Below are positions 17,117-26,056 of a DNA stretch of 64,000 bases, in pieces. This DNA is from Streptomyces rubiginosohelvolus (GTDB lineage: Bacteria > Actinomycetota > Actinomycetes > Streptomycetales > Streptomycetaceae). The position numbers and the translations under genes are program-made. The notes beneath the pieces are model-generated. The model had not been told where the DNA came from, did no database searches, and was given only the letters and a program-made list of their open reading frames with translations. How positions within the stretch are numbered: the first letter of the stretch is position 1; each line of letters begins with the position of its first letter. The stretch lies in the NCBI RefSeq assembly GCF_014649875.1, contig NZ_BMTW01000001.1, positions 1,302,001-1,366,000 on the forward strand, read 5' to 3'.

Positions 17117-18078
17117 CACCCACGCCCGACTTGGCTCAGCACCCGGAGGTCTCCGAGATCTCCGATCTCACCGAGGGACTGCTCACCCCTTCCCGGACTG
17201 CGGAAGTCCAGCAGCACCTCGCGGAGTGCGACCTCTGCGCAGAGGTCCGGGACTCCCTGGATGAAGTCCGCGGACTGCTCGGGACGATGCCCGACCCCGA
17301 GCCGATGCCCGAGGACATCGCCGCCCGCATCGACGCGGCCCTCGCGGCGGAAGCCCTCCCCACCCCTTCCAGCGAGAACGAGCCGGTCGTTGTTTCACGT
17401 GAAACAACCGCCGAGGGAGCGACGACCAACAGGACGGCGACCGGGTCCGCTTCCGTGACCGGCAGCACCGCTGCCCCGGACCGCCCTGCGGGCCGTTCCT
17501 CCGCCGCGACCGGACCGGGCCGCCGTCCCGGCCGCCGCCGTCGGCGCACCGTGGTCCTCGGCACCGCCTTCGGCGCCGCGGTCATCGGGATGAGCGTCTT
17601 CTTCCTCCAGTCCCTCAGCCCGTCCGACGACGCGTCCAAGTCGGTCTCCGACGGCGGCGTCAGTGCGGCGGACACCAGCGCGCCCGCCTACGCGGACGGC
17701 ACCCTCGAAGCCCAGGTGCGGGACCTCCTCGGCGACGAGGCGAGCCAGAAGAGCCCGGGCGTCAAGAAGGTGCCGCCGGAGGCCGACACCAAGTCGTCGA
17801 GCGAAGCCCTCACTCCCGAAGCCGAGCCGTCCAGGAGCCCCATGCAGGCTCCCGTCGTGGCCGTGCCCCCCTGTGTGCAGAAGGCCACGGGCCGCACCAC
17901 GCCGGCCCTCGCCCTCGACGAGGGGACGTACCGGGGAACGGACGCCTATCTCGTCGTCCTTCCGCACACGAGCGACTCCTCTCGCGTACAGGCCTACGTC
18001 GTGGCCTCCTCCTGCGTGGACACCGCCCCGGAGTCTTCCGGTCAGCTGCTGCTCACACGCTCCTACAACCGCCCCTGA
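17113..18078 (+). CDS. rsmA: Anti-sigma factor RsmA, membrane anchored
   Basis: A 321-aa partner of SigM. The N-terminal 60 residues form an anti-sigma domain with the motif HLAECDLC (H-x3-C-x2-C of the ZAS family); the S. coelicolor protein is reported to carry a [2Fe-2S] cluster. A Ser/Thr/Arg-rich linker leads to one TM helix (about 152-174, VVLGTAFGAAVIGMSVF), and an extracytoplasmic C-terminal part holds two further cysteines (PPCVQ and SSCVD). The GTG at 17113 follows GGGAGGAGG and overlaps the sigM stop by 4 nt. A perfect parS site is embedded in frame in the linker, encoding VSRET at about residue 94-98. It likely holds SigM at the membrane until a redox or envelope signal releases it. 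Confidence 0.88.
   Translation: MTPTPDLAQHPEVSEISDLTEGLLTPSRTAEVQQHLAECDLCAEVRDSLDEVRGLLGTMPDPEPMPEDIAARIDAALAAEALPTPSSENEPVVVSRETTAEGATTNRTATGSASVTGSTAAPDRPAGRSSAATGPGRRPGRRRRRTVVLGTAFGAAVIGMSVFFLQSLSPSDDASKSVSDGGVSAADTSAPAYADGTLEAQVRDLLGDEASQKSPGVKKVPPEADTKSSSEALTPEAEPSRSPMQAPVVAVPPCVQKATGRTTPALALDEGTYRGTDAYLVVLPHTSDSSRVQAYVVASSCVDTAPESSGQLLLTRSYNRP
17391..17406. other. parS site inside rsmA
   Basis: A perfect TGTTTCACGTGAAACA within the rsmA coding sequence, read in the frame GTT-TCA-CGT-GAA-ACA (VSRET). It lies in the disordered linker, where protein constraint should be low. Confidence 0.92.
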
Positions 18079-18108
18079 AGGCCGTCCGCGACCGCTGCGG
18101 CGTGTTCG

Positions 18109-18134
18109 GGAATGCATCAGCCGTAGGATCCGTT
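18109..18134 (+). promoter_or_regulatory. SigR-type promoter of trxBA
   Basis: GGGAAT (GGAAT at 18109-18113), an 18-bp spacer, then GTT (18132-18134) match the SigR consensus GGGAAT-N18-GTT of the disulphide-stress regulon, about 70 bp before the trxB start. trxBA is a known SigR target in S. coelicolor; the match here is direct, the activity is inferred. Confidence 0.85.
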
Positions 18135-18203
18135 GGGTGGGGTGTGAGTCGTTGACCCACCCCGTAGGCAGTTAGGCAGTCTGCAGAAACGAGGAAGAAA
18201 CCC

Positions 18204-19175
18204 GTGAGCGACGTCCGTAATGTGATCATCATCGGCTCCGGACCGGCCGGGTACACCGCCGCGCTGTACACCGCCCGTGCCTCGCTGAACCCGTTGGTCT
18301 TCGAGGGCGCCGTCACGGCTGGTGGTGCGCTGATGAACACCACCGACGTGGAGAACTTCCCCGGTTTCCAGGACGGCATCATGGGCCCCGAGCTCATGGA
18401 CAACATGCGGGCCCAGGCCGAGCGCTTCGGCGCCGAGCTGATCCCCGACGACGTCGTCGCGGTCGACCTCACCGGTGACATCAAGACCGTCACCGACACC
18501 GCGGGCACCGTCCACCGTGCCAAGTCGGTCATCGTCACCACCGGTTCCCAGCACCGCAAGCTCGGACTGCCCAACGAGGACGCCCTCTCCGGACGCGGCG
18601 TCTCCTGGTGCGCCACCTGCGACGGCTTCTTCTTCAAGGACCACGACATCGCCGTGATCGGTGGCGGCGACACCGCGATGGAGGAGGCGACCTTCCTCTC
18701 CCGCTTCGCCAAGTCCGTCACGATCGTCCACCGCCGTGACACCTTGCGCGCCTCCAAGGCCATGCAGGACCGTGCCTTCGCCGACCCGAAGATCAAGTTC
18801 GCCTGGGACAGCGAGGTCGCCGAGATCAAGGGCGACCAGAAGCTCTCCGGTCTGACCCTGCGCAACACCAAGACCGGCGAGACCTCCGACCTCCCCGTGA
18901 CCGGACTCTTCATCGCCGTCGGCCACGACCCGCGTACCGAGCTCTTCAAGGGCCAGCTGGAGCTTGACGACGAGGGCTACCTGAAGGTCGAAGCGCCCTC
19001 TACCCGCACCAACCTCACCGGCGTCTTCGGCGCCGGCGACGTGGTCGACCACACCTACCGTCAGGCCATCACGGCAGCGGGCACCGGCTGCTCCGCCGCC
19101 CTGGACGCCGAGCGCTTCCTTGCGGCCCTGGCCGACGCCGAGCCCGCCGAGCCGGAGAAGACCCCGGCCGTCTGA
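18204..19175 (+). CDS. trxB: Thioredoxin-disulphide reductase
   Basis: A 323-aa FAD/NADPH enzyme that reduces thioredoxin. The N-terminal FAD-binding motif is [15 protein letters not shown]; the redox-active disulphide is CATC (Cys136 and Cys139); the NADPH motif is [16 protein letters not shown]; the C-terminal FAD block is [10 protein letters not shown]. Length is typical of the low-molecular-weight bacterial enzyme. The GTG at 18204 follows GAGGAAG. trxA follows 46 bp later on the same strand, and a SigR promoter lies upstream, so the pair is likely induced by thiol-oxidative stress. Confidence 0.96.
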   Translation: MSDVRNVIIIGSGPAGYTAALYTARASLNPLVFEGAVTAGGALMNTTDVENFPGFQDGIMGPELMDNMRAQAERFGAELIPDDVVAVDLTGDIKTVTDTAGTVHRAKSVIVTTGSQHRKLGLPNEDALSGRGVSWCATCDGFFFKDHDIAVIGGGDTAMEEATFLSRFAKSVTIVHRRDTLRASKAMQDRAFADPKIKFAWDSEVAEIKGDQKLSGLTLRNTKTGETSDLPVTGLFIAVGHDPRTELFKGQLELDDEGYLKVEAPSTRTNLTGVFGAGDVVDHTYRQAITAAGTGCSAALDAERFLAALADAEPAEPEKTPAV

Positions 19176-19221
19176 ACGTCCGCACCACACCCCACCACCC
19201 CGAGAAACTAAGGAGGCCGCC

Positions 19222-19554
19222 GTGGCCGGCGACCTGAAGCACGTTACGGATGACACCTTCGACGACGTCGTCCTCAAGAGCGACAAGCCCGTTCTGGTGG
19301 ACTTCTGGGCTGCCTGGTGCGGCCCGTGCCGCCAGATCGCCCCCTCGCTGGAGGCGATCGCGGCAGAGCACGGCGACCAGATCGAGATCGTCAAGCTCAA
19401 CATCGACGAGAACCCGGCCACCGCCGCCAAGTACGGCGTGATGTCCATCCCGACCCTGAACGTGTACCAGGGCGGCGAGGTCGCCAAGACCATCGTCGGA
19501 GCCAAGCCGAAGGCCGCGATCCTCCGCGACCTCGAAGGCTTCATCAGCGCCTGA
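19222..19554 (+). CDS. trxA: Thioredoxin
   Basis: A 110-aa cytoplasmic thioredoxin with active site WCGPC (Cys33 and Cys36) after VLVDFWA, the cis-proline segment MSIPTLNVY and the closing block GAKPKAAILRDLEGF. The GTG at 19222, 6 nt after AGGAGGC, was chosen because the frame upstream does not match the family. It is co-transcribed with trxB. A hairpin whose stem shares bases with a parS site follows the stop codon. Confidence 0.96.
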   Translation: MAGDLKHVTDDTFDDVVLKSDKPVLVDFWAAWCGPCRQIAPSLEAIAAEHGDQIEIVKLNIDENPATAAKYGVMSIPTLNVYQGGEVAKTIVGAKPKAAILRDLEGFISA

Positions 19555-19578
19555 CCGCGCAGCAGCGCCCCGGCGCAA

Positions 19579-19594
19579 TGTTTCACGTGAAACG
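19579..19594. other. parS site after trxA
   Basis: TGTTTCACGTGAAACG: the 14-bp core is perfect, and the last base of the 16-mer differs. The right half-site GAAAC forms the first bases of the trxA terminator stem. Confidence 0.88.
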
Positions 19595-19624
19595 GGCCCA
19601 CCCTCGAAAGGGTGGGCCCGTTTC
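19589..19624. terminator. Bidirectional terminator between trxA and the GNAT gene
   Basis: A perfect 16-bp stem (19589-19604 with 19609-19624) and a CGAA tetraloop, between convergent genes. Its 5' end overlaps parS. Confidence 0.8.
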
Positions 19625-19651
19625 GCATGGCAGCCCGCACGCGGACCGGCC

Positions 19652-20269
19652 TCACAACGGCCGCAACACCGGTTCCTTCTGGACCGCACCCAGAAGCCGG
19701 TCGAGCGCCATCTCCACGTCTTCCTTCCAGGAGAGCGTCGTCCGCAGCTCCAGCCTCAGCCGCGGGTGCACGGGATGCGGCCGCACGGTCTTGAAGCCGA
19801 CGGCCAGCAGATGATCCGCGGGAAGGACGCAGGTGGCCTGCTCGGACCGTGCGTCTCCGAACGCCTCGATCGCCTTGAAGCCCCGGCGCAGAACATCCTT
19901 GGCCACGGTCTGCACCATGACACGGCCGAGCCCCTGGCCCTGGTACTCGGGAACGATCAGGCCGGTGATGAGCTGAACGGCATCGGGGGAGACCGGGCTG
20001 GTCGGGAACGCCGTCGAGCGCGGGACGTACGCGGGCGGGGCATAGAGCACGAAGCCGACCGGCACGTCGTCCACATAGACCACCCGGCCGCAGGAGCCCC
20101 ACTCCAGGAGAACCGCGGAGATCCAGGCTTCCTTCTCCAGCTCCGGCTTGCCCGCCTTTACCGCGGCTTCCCCGCTGACCGGGTCAAGCTCCCAGAAGAC
20201 GCACGAGCGGCAACGCTCGGGGAGATCCGGAAGGTTGTCCAGGGTGAGTGGTACGAGCCGACGCCCCAT
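19652..20269 (-). CDS. GNAT family N-acetyltransferase
   Basis: A 205-aa protein. The acetyl-CoA pyrophosphate-binding loop (motif A) is seen as LIVPEYQGQGLGRVMVQ (about 105-120), preceded by the beta-strand VGFVLYAPP. The N-terminus starts with RRLVPLTLDNL, typical of GNATs, and contains a CRSCVFWEL segment seen in a subgroup beside the actinobacterial par locus. The acceptor substrate is unknown. The ATG at 20269 follows GAAGGAAGTGAGG. It is convergent with trxA and downstream of parB on the same strand, separated by a hairpin at 20511-20556. Confidence 0.88.
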   Translation of the reverse strand: MGRRLVPLTLDNLPDLPERCRSCVFWELDPVSGEAAVKAGKPELEKEAWISAVLLEWGSCGRVVYVDDVPVGFVLYAPPAYVPRSTAFPTSPVSPDAVQLITGLIVPEYQGQGLGRVMVQTVAKDVLRRGFKAIEAFGDARSEQATCVLPADHLLAVGFKTVRPHPVHPRLRLELRTTLSWKEDVEMALDRLLGAVQKEPVLRPL

Positions 20270-20415
20270 GACGGCGATTCCTCACTTCCTTCGCCCGCCG
20301 CACCACGTGCGGCCGCCAGCGCGCTCCGTTCGCGGAACAGACTGCCGACGAATCCGCCGACGGCGCCCAGGCCGAGACCGACCGTGACGAGCCGACTGCG
20401 GCTTACTCTTCGCAA
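20158..20415 (-). CDS. Possible small single-pass membrane protein (doubtful)
   Basis: An 85-aa frame starting at TTG 20415 behind a purine-rich GGAGGAGGGCGGAG. It encodes RRVSRSR followed by a convincing TM helix (LVTVGLGLGAVGGFVGSLF), then a hydrophilic tail. It overlaps the start of the GNAT gene by 112 nt, which argues against the full length being real. I recognise no family. The TM segment and ribosome site are the only support; it may equally be a chance frame in an intergenic stretch. Confidence 0.25.
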   Translation of the reverse strand: MRRVSRSRLVTVGLGLGAVGGFVGSLFRERSALAAARGAAGEGSEESPSWGVGSYHSPWTTFRISPSVAARASSGSLTRSAGKPR

Positions 20416-20510
20416 GGTCTCCGCCCTCCTCCGAGGTCGTTCACCGTGGATGCGCCGTCCCAGAACGCATCGTATCCACCCAGAGGTGATGCGGATACCG
20501 AGAGAGGGCA

Positions 20511-20556
20511 AAGGGCGGGCCGTGTTCCGGTATGCACCGGCGCACGGCCCGCCCTT
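20511..20556 (-). terminator. Terminator of the parAB operon
   Basis: A 14-bp stem (20511-20524 with 20543-20556) with an 18-nt loop, 18 bp beyond the parB stop codon. Confidence 0.7.
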
Positions 20557-20573
20557 CGATGAAACCCTGAGGC

Positions 20574-21665
20574 TCAGCCCTCGTCGTCCTCCTCGGGCGT
20601 CTCGGCGAGCCGACGCTCCAGCACCCGGCCCTCGCCCGGGGCGAGGCTGCCCAGGATGCGGTCCAGGTCCTCCATCGAAGCGAACTCGACGACGATCTTG
20701 CCCTTCTTCTGCCCCAGGTCGACCTTCACCCGGGTCTCGAAGCGGTCGGACAGACGCGTCGCCAGGTCGGTCAGGGCGGGGGACAGACGCCCGCCGGCCC
20801 TCGGCCCCTTGGACTTCGGAGAGCTCGTGGGACGCGAGCCCATCAGCGTCACGATCTCCTCGACGGCCCGCACCGACAGCCCCTCGGCCACGATACGGTG
20901 GGCCAGCCGGTCCTGCTCCTCGGAGTCGTCCACGGACAGCAGGGCCCGGGCATGACCGGCGGAGAGAACGCCCGCGGCGACCCGGCGCTGCACCGGCGGG
21001 GACAGCCGCAGAAGCCTCAGCGTGTTCGACACCTGTGGGCGGGAGCGGCCGATCCGGTCGGCCAGCTGGTCATGGGTGCACTTGAAGTCCTTGAGCAGCT
21101 GGTCATATGCAGCGGCCTCTTCCAGCGGGTTCAGCTGAGCCCGGTGGAGGTTCTCCAGCAGCGCGTCCAGCAGCAGCTTCTCGTCGTCCGTGGCGCGGAC
21201 GATCGTGGGAATCCGCTCCAGGCCAGCTTCGCGGCACGCCCTCCACCGGCGCTCACCCATGATGAGCTCATAGCTGTCCGGGCCCACCTTGCGGACGACG
21301 ACCGGCTGGAGAAGGCCGACCTCCTTGATGGAGACGACCAGCTCGGCCAGCGCGTCCTCGTCGAAGACCTCACGGGGCTGACGCGGGTTCGGGGTGATCG
21401 CCCCGATCGGGAGCTCGGCGAAGTACGCGCCGGACGTACCGACGCCCTGCTCGGACCGGTCCTCCGGGGCGGACGCCGGCTCCGGCACCACCGGGGCGGA
21501 CGGCAGCGCTGTCACCTTCGCGGCGGCCACCCCGCGCTCCGCCGTCAGCACCGGCCCCGTGCCGGACGCCGCGCCACTGCCGGGCGTCTGCACCTGCTTC
21601 TCCTGAGGAGCGGCGGGGATCAGCGCACCGAGCCCACGCCCCAGTCCTCTACGACGCTCACTCAC
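20574..21665 (-). CDS. parB: Chromosome-partitioning protein ParB
   Basis: A 363-aa CTP-dependent DNA clamp that loads at parS and organises the origin region. The N-terminus [14 protein letters not shown] is the ParA-interacting helix. The ParB/Srx domain shows ITPNPRQPR and the box [12 protein letters not shown]; the helix-turn-helix is [20 protein letters not shown]; the C-terminal dimerisation domain spans about 300-350 ([15 protein letters not shown]). The GTG at 21665 overlaps the parA stop codon (GTGA), so translation is coupled. Seven parS cores lie in this window, one of them inside parA. Confidence 0.96.
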   Translation of the reverse strand: MSERRRGLGRGLGALIPAAPQEKQVQTPGSGAASGTGPVLTAERGVAAAKVTALPSAPVVPEPASAPEDRSEQGVGTSGAYFAELPIGAITPNPRQPREVFDEDALAELVVSIKEVGLLQPVVVRKVGPDSYELIMGERRWRACREAGLERIPTIVRATDDEKLLLDALLENLHRAQLNPLEEAAAYDQLLKDFKCTHDQLADRIGRSRPQVSNTLRLLRLSPPVQRRVAAGVLSAGHARALLSVDDSEEQDRLAHRIVAEGLSVRAVEEIVTLMGSRPTSSPKSKGPRAGGRLSPALTDLATRLSDRFETRVKVDLGQKKGKIVVEFASMEDLDRILGSLAPGEGRVLERRLAETPEEDDEG

Positions 21666-22735
21666 TGAAGGCCCTCCGCGTTCTGCTGGCTGTTCTGAAT
21701 GCTCGTGTGGGCGTGCTGAGCCTCGTAGTGCACACCGACGCCCCGCAGGGCGATCTCCCGGGCGGCTTCGAGATACGAGAGCGAGCCGCTGGATCCCGGA
21801 TCGTAGGTCAGCACGGTCTGCCCGTAACTCGGAGCCTCCGAGATGCGCACCGACCGCGGGATGCTCGTCCGGAGCACTTCCTTGCCGAAGTGGGTACGGA
21901 CCTCCTCGGCGACCTGGGAGGCGAGCCTCGTCCGTCCGTCGTACATCGTCAGCAGGATCGTCGAGACATGCAGATCCGGGTTCAGATGGCCCCGCACCAG
22001 GTCGACGTTCCGCAGGAGCTGCCCCAGGCCTTCCAGCGCGTAGTACTCGCACTGGATGGGGATCAGCACCTCGGCGCCAGCCACCAGCGCGTTCACCGTC
22101 AGCAGTCCCAGCGAGGGCGGGCAGTCGATGAGGATGTAGTCCAGCGGCTGCTCGTAGGCCTGGATCGCCCGCTGAAGCCGGCTCTCCCGCGCCACCAGCG
22201 AGACCAGCTCGATCTCCGCACCGGCGAGATCGATGGTCGCGGGGGCACAGAAGAGGCCCTCTACGTCCGGTACGGGCTGGACCACCTCGGAGAGGGGGCG
22301 GCTGTCCACCAGGACGTCGTAGATCGAGGGGACATCGGCATGGTGATCGATGCCCAGAGCCGTGGAGGCGTTGCCCTGCGGGTCGAGGTCGACCACCAGA
22401 ACGCGCGCACCGTGCAGGGCCAGCGAAGCGGCAAGGTTGACCGTCGTGGTCGTCTTACCGACCCCGCCCTTCTGGTTGGCCACGACCATGACGCGGGTGC
22501 GGTCAGGACGGGGCAGCCCTTCGCCGGCGCGGCCAAGGGCCTCGACCGCCAGCTGAGCGGCACGGCCGATGGGTGTGTCGTCCATCGGCGGCGGTGTTTC
22601 ACGTGAAACACCCTCACCCACGGACTCGGTTCGGGGACCGGGGACCGGGTCGGTCATCGGTCCCGCGATGTTGGCGTCGGACCGCAAGGATTCACTCTCC
22701 TCGACTTCAGGCTCGCAATGAACAGAGCCTGCCAT
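21662..22735 (-). CDS. parA: Chromosome-partitioning ATPase ParA
   Basis: About 357 aa from the ATG at 22735. The deviant Walker A motif KGGVGKTTT lies near residues 89-97, Walker A' as [13 protein letters not shown], and the Walker B block as [12 protein letters not shown]. The N-terminal 85 residues are variable and disordered and include VSRET, encoded by a parS site. The start is uncertain: the frame is open upstream to 22915, with several possible starts. ParA binds DNA nonspecifically as an ATP dimer and with ParB segregates origins, in streptomycetes mainly during sporulation. A perfect DnaA box lies 55 bp upstream of the chosen start. Confidence 0.94.
   Translation of the reverse strand: MAGSVHCEPEVEESESLRSDANIAGPMTDPVPGPRTESVGEGVSRETPPPMDDTPIGRAAQLAVEALGRAGEGLPRPDRTRVMVVANQKGGVGKTTTTVNLAASLALHGARVLVVDLDPQGNASTALGIDHHADVPSIYDVLVDSRPLSEVVQPVPDVEGLFCAPATIDLAGAEIELVSLVARESRLQRAIQAYEQPLDYILIDCPPSLGLLTVNALVAGAEVLIPIQCEYYALEGLGQLLRNVDLVRGHLNPDLHVSTILLTMYDGRTRLASQVAEEVRTHFGKEVLRTSIPRSVRISEAPSYGQTVLTYDPGSSGSLSYLEAAREIALRGVGVHYEAQHAHTSIQNSQQNAEGLQ
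22595..22610. other. parS site inside parA
   Basis: A perfect TGTTTCACGTGAAACA within the variable N-terminal part of parA, read in the same frame as the site in rsmA (VSRET). Confidence 0.93.
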
Positions 22736-23071
22736 GCTTTCGGGGTCGTGAACCAGCGAGGCCCGCTGTTCTGTGGATGAATCCGGGCGTGTGGACAACT
22801 CGGCCACCCGTCCGGGCTTGCGGTCGCGCGGCGTGGCAGCCGCACGACCGCGGCTGATGATTCCCTGCAGCAGAGAGCGACGTTTCACGTGAAACACGAT
22901 GCCCCTGCGGAGCAACTACCAGGCCACGACACTCCGCAGCGGTGAGGTATCGCTACTTTCCGGACCAAACACTGCTAAGCAACCCGAGAGGCAGCAGAGT
23001 TCGCATAACGCACGCTCCCAGGCCCTCCCGGCCTGACGATATCGCCGCATCAGAGACGCCTCAGAGAAGCC
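22736..23071. promoter_or_regulatory. parAB upstream region with DnaA boxes and parS
   Basis: A 336-bp stretch between rsmG and parA, both on the minus strand. It holds TGTGGACAA (22790-22798), the exact complement of the DnaA box TTGTCCACA; TGTGGATGA (22772-22780), a one-mismatch neighbour; and a parS site (22881-22896). The minus-strand frame of parA is open through part of it, so some of the region could be translated if an upstream start is used. No clear -10/-35 pair could be assigned. Confidence 0.6.
22881..22896. other. parS site upstream of parA
   Basis: CGTTTCACGTGAAACA: perfect 14-bp core, first flanking base changed. It lies about 150 bp upstream of the likely parA start, so bound ParB could affect the parA promoter. 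Confidence 0.88.
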
Positions 23072-23788
23072 TCAGCGACGCCTGCGCGTGCGCCCCGTGC
23101 GAGCGGCCTTGGCCCTCTTTGCGGCGAACCTCACACCGCCCGGGCTCTCTCCCACCACAACACGGACCACCGTGGAGAGCGGGTCGACGACGCCCTCGCC
23201 GACGTGGAGCACCTCGGTCTCCACGACGCCGAGCTTGCTGAGCGCGGCCCGGGCGCCGGCGATCTCCTCCTCCGCGGTGTCGCCCTTGAGCGCGAGCATC
23301 TCCCCGTACGGCTTGAGCAGCGGAACGCCCCAGCCCGCAAGCCGGTCCAGCGGCGCCACCGCCCGGGCGGTCACCACCTGAACGGGCTGCAGCGTCCCGA
23401 GGACCTCCTCGGCCCGGCCGCGTACGACCGTCACATGGTCCAGGCCGAGCAGCTCGACGACCTCCTGGAGGAAGTTCGTCCGCCGGAGCAGCGGTTCCAG
23501 CAGGGTGATCTTGAGGTCGGGGCGTACCAGAGCCAGCGGGATGCCGGGCAGACCCGCGCCCGAGCCCACATCGCAGACGGTGACACCCTCGGGCACGACC
23601 TCGGAGAGCACGGCGCAGTTCAGCAGGTGCCGCTCCCACAGCCGGGGGACCTCACGCGGGCCGATCAGGCCGCGCTTGACCCCGGCATCCGCCAGAAGCT
23701 CCGCGTACCGGACAGCCTCCGGGAAGAGCTCTCCGAACACCGCCCGCGCCTCCGCAGGTGCCTGGGGGAGCTCTGCTGCCTCCGTCAC
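23072..23788 (-). CDS. rsmG: 16S rRNA (guanine527-N7)-methyltransferase RsmG (GidB)
   Basis: A 238-aa SAM-dependent methyltransferase that modifies G527 of 16S rRNA; loss gives low-level streptomycin resistance. The SAM-binding motif is [17 protein letters not shown]; other family blocks are LWERHLLNC and [14 protein letters not shown]. The C-terminus is strongly basic ([15 protein letters not shown]), perhaps aiding rRNA binding. The GTG at 23788 follows GGAAGGACGG; the open frame to 23812 does not match the family. It is last in the rpmH-rnpA-yidD-yidC-jag-rsmG series, with a hairpin before it and the parA region after it. Confidence 0.95.
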   Translation of the reverse strand: MTEAAELPQAPAEARAVFGELFPEAVRYAELLADAGVKRGLIGPREVPRLWERHLLNCAVLSEVVPEGVTVCDVGSGAGLPGIPLALVRPDLKITLLEPLLRRTNFLQEVVELLGLDHVTVVRGRAEEVLGTLQPVQVVTARAVAPLDRLAGWGVPLLKPYGEMLALKGDTAEEEIAGARAALSKLGVVETEVLHVGEGVVDPLSTVVRVVVGESPGGVRFAAKRAKAARTGRTRRRR

Positions 23789-23851
23789 GGGGACCGTCCT
23801 TCCGTACCGCACTCGCGCACTGTGGGTGGCTGACTATCAGGCTGACAAAGA

Positions 23852-23881
23852 TCGGCCCCGCCTGCGTACAGACGGGGCCGA
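23852..23881 (-). terminator. Hairpin between jag and rsmG
   Basis: A 9-bp GC stem (23852-23860 with 23873-23881) lies just past the jag stop codon. It could partly terminate the upstream operon and reduce rsmG expression. Confidence 0.5.
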
Positions 23882-23897
23882 CAGTACAAGGATCCGG

Positions 23898-24413
23898 TCA
23901 GGCCGGGAGAACGACGACGAAGCGCTGCGGCTCCTCGCCCTCCGACTCGCTCCGGAGACCGGCCGCGGCGATCGCGTCGTGCACGACCTTGCGCTCGAAC
24001 GGCGTCATCGGGTCCAGCTTCACCGGCTCGCCCGTGCTCTTGACCTCGTTCGCGGCCTTGGCACCCAGCTCCGCGAGGACCGCGCGCTTCTTGGCCCGGA
24101 AGCCGCCGATGTCCAGCATCAGACGGCTGCGGTCGCCGGTCTCCCGGTGGACGGCCAACCGCGTCAGCTCCTGGAGCGCCTCCAGGACCTCACCGTCGCG
24201 GCCCACGAGCTTCTGGAGGTCACGTGCCGATTCGCTGATGATCGACACTGCGGCCCGGTCCGCCTCGACGTCCATGTCGATGTCGCCGTCGAGGTCGGCG
24301 ATGTCGAGCAGTCCCTCGAGGTAGTCGGCCGCGATCTCGCCCTCCTGCTCCAGGCGGGTCAGGGTGTCGCTGCCCGCCTCAGCGGCGGCCGTGGAGGTGG
24401 TGCCTTCCGTCAC
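23898..24413 (-). CDS. jag: Jag/KhpB-type RNA-binding protein (KH and R3H domains)
   Basis: A 171-aa cytoplasmic protein. The first 30 residues are Ala/Thr/Glu-rich; the KH domain (about 30-85) includes ISESARDLQKLVGRDGEVLEAL with the GxxG-type loop (GRDG); the R3H domain (about 86-171) includes DPMTPFERKVVHDAI. The N-terminal Jag domain found in firmicutes is absent, as usual in actinobacteria. The GTG at 24413 follows AAGGAG and lies 14 bp after the yidC stop codon. KhpB/Jag binds RNA and affects cell elongation in other bacteria; a similar role here is inferred. Confidence 0.92.
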   Translation of the reverse strand: MTEGTTSTAAAEAGSDTLTRLEQEGEIAADYLEGLLDIADLDGDIDMDVEADRAAVSIISESARDLQKLVGRDGEVLEALQELTRLAVHRETGDRSRLMLDIGGFRAKKRAVLAELGAKAANEVKSTGEPVKLDPMTPFERKVVHDAIAAAGLRSESEGEEPQRFVVVLPA

Positions 24414-24427
24414 GGATGGACTCCTTC

Positions 24428-25693
24428 TTACTTCTTGGACGGGTGCTTGGGCCGCTGCGGACCCTTGCGCTGCCCGGTCTTGGCTTGGCGTGAGGAGCCG
24501 GAGGCGGGCTTGCCCGCCGACTTCGGCTTGCTGTCCTGCGGTGCGTCCTGCTTCTCGAGCGAGGTCTTGGAACCGGCTGCCGCGGATTCCGTGTCCTTGG
24601 CGCCCGCCGTCGTGTGACCTGTCGTCTGGCGCTTCGCCTTGGTCTGGCGCTTGGGCTGCTGGCGCTTGTGCGCCTGACCGCCCTCGGCGTCGGCCGTGGC
24701 GGTCTCGCTCTTCGCCACCGTGCCGTCCTCCTGGGCCGCGAGACCCAGCTTGCCGAGCCCGGTGATGAACTTGCGCTCGATGTCGTTGCGGTCGGAGCCC
24801 TTGGCGACGATCGCCTTGACCATCTTGCGCCGGGTACGGCCACGCACCTCGCCGTGGGAGGTCACGCTCTTGAGCACCCGCTGGAGGTAGGCGTCCTGCG
24901 CCTTGCTGCCCGGCGTCGGGTTCTGGTTGATCACGTACATCTGCTGACCCATGGTCCAGACGTTGGTGGTCAGCCAGTAGACGAGGACACCGACGGGGAA
25001 GTTGATGCCCATCACGGCGAAGATGACCGGGAAGATGTACATCAGCATCTTCTGCTGCTGCATGTACGGGGTCTTCACCGTCAGGTCGACGTTCTTCGTC
25101 ATCAGCTGGCGCTGGGTGAAGAACTGCGACGCGGACATCAGCACGATCATGATCGCGGTGACGATCCGGACGTCCGTCAGGGAGGCGTCGAGCGAGGTGA
25201 CCTTCTCGACGCTGTCCGTGAACTTCGCCGCGAGCGGGGCGCCGAAGATGTGGGCCTGGCGGGCGCTGTCCAGCAGGTCCTGGTTGATCGCGCCGATCTT
25301 CTTGCCCGAGGCGATGGACGACAGCACGTGGTACAGGGCGAAGAAGAACGGGGACTGCGCCAGGATGGGAAGGCACGAGGAGAGCGGGTTGGTGCCCGTC
25401 TCCTTGTACAGCTTCATCATCTCTTCGGACTGACGCTGCTTGTCGTTCTTGTAGCGCTCCTGGATCGCCTTCATCTTCGGCTGGAGCACCTGCATGTTGC
25501 GGGTCGACTTGATCTGCTTCACGAAGAGCGGGATCAGGCAGATCCGGATCAGCACCACCAGGGAAACGATCGACAGACCCCAGGCCCATCCGGAGTCATC
25601 GCCGAAGAGCGCTCCGTAGACCTTGTGGAACTGGACGATGACCCATGAGACAGGTGTGGTGATAAAGCTGAACAGACTGGCAATCGTGTCCAC
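24428..25693 (-). CDS. yidC: Membrane protein insertase YidC (Oxa1 family)
   Basis: A 421-aa insertase that folds and inserts membrane proteins with or without SecYEG. Five TM segments are visible, starting with [19 protein letters not shown]; the cytoplasmic coiled loop between TM1 and TM2 has [17 protein letters not shown], a family hallmark. The long periplasmic domain of proteobacterial YidC is missing, typical of Gram-positive forms. The C-terminal 130 residues are Lys/Arg/Gln-rich and disordered, probably for ribosome contact. It starts only 3 bp from the yidD stop codon. Confidence 0.96.
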   Translation of the reverse strand: MDTIASLFSFITTPVSWVIVQFHKVYGALFGDDSGWAWGLSIVSLVVLIRICLIPLFVKQIKSTRNMQVLQPKMKAIQERYKNDKQRQSEEMMKLYKETGTNPLSSCLPILAQSPFFFALYHVLSSIASGKKIGAINQDLLDSARQAHIFGAPLAAKFTDSVEKVTSLDASLTDVRIVTAIMIVLMSASQFFTQRQLMTKNVDLTVKTPYMQQQKMLMYIFPVIFAVMGINFPVGVLVYWLTTNVWTMGQQMYVINQNPTPGSKAQDAYLQRVLKSVTSHGEVRGRTRRKMVKAIVAKGSDRNDIERKFITGLGKLGLAAQEDGTVAKSETATADAEGGQAHKRQQPKRQTKAKRQTTGHTTAGAKDTESAAAGSKTSLEKQDAPQDSKPKSAGKPASGSSRQAKTGQRKGPQRPKHPSKK

Positions 25694-25696
25694 TAA

Positions 25697-26056
25697 TCAG
25701 GCTCCTTGAGCATTGGGCGAGGTCTCTGCGGCCGGGCTCGGAGGTTCGGAGACCGACCCCCCGGACGGCACATCAGCGGCGGACTCCCCGCCCTTTTCGC
25801 CGCGCACGGCATTGCGCAGCAGCTCGTGCCACCGCGGACGCTTACGAGGCGGGACATGATCCACACCGCCGGGTGACCACGGATTGCACCGCAGGATGCG
25901 CCAAGCGGTCAGCGCAGTTCCCTTGATCGCACCGTGCCTGTCGATCGACGTATATCCATAGTGGGAACACGACGGGTAATAACGGCAGACAGGCCCGAGG
26001 AGTGGACTGATCGTCCACTGGTACAGCTTGATGAGAGCAAGCAGCGGGTACTTCAT
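25697..26056 (-). CDS. yidD: Membrane protein insertion efficiency factor YidD
   Basis: A 119-aa small protein that helps YidC-dependent insertion. The DUF37 core is intact: an N-terminal amphipathic region [16 protein letters not shown], then [12 protein letters not shown] and the block [17 protein letters not shown]. The C-terminal 45 residues are a variable disordered tail. The ATG overlaps the rnpA stop (ATGA), so translation is coupled. Confidence 0.95.
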   Translation of the reverse strand: MKYPLLALIKLYQWTISPLLGPVCRYYPSCSHYGYTSIDRHGAIKGTALTAWRILRCNPWSPGGVDHVPPRKRPRWHELLRNAVRGEKGGESAADVPSGGSVSEPPSPAAETSPNAQGA

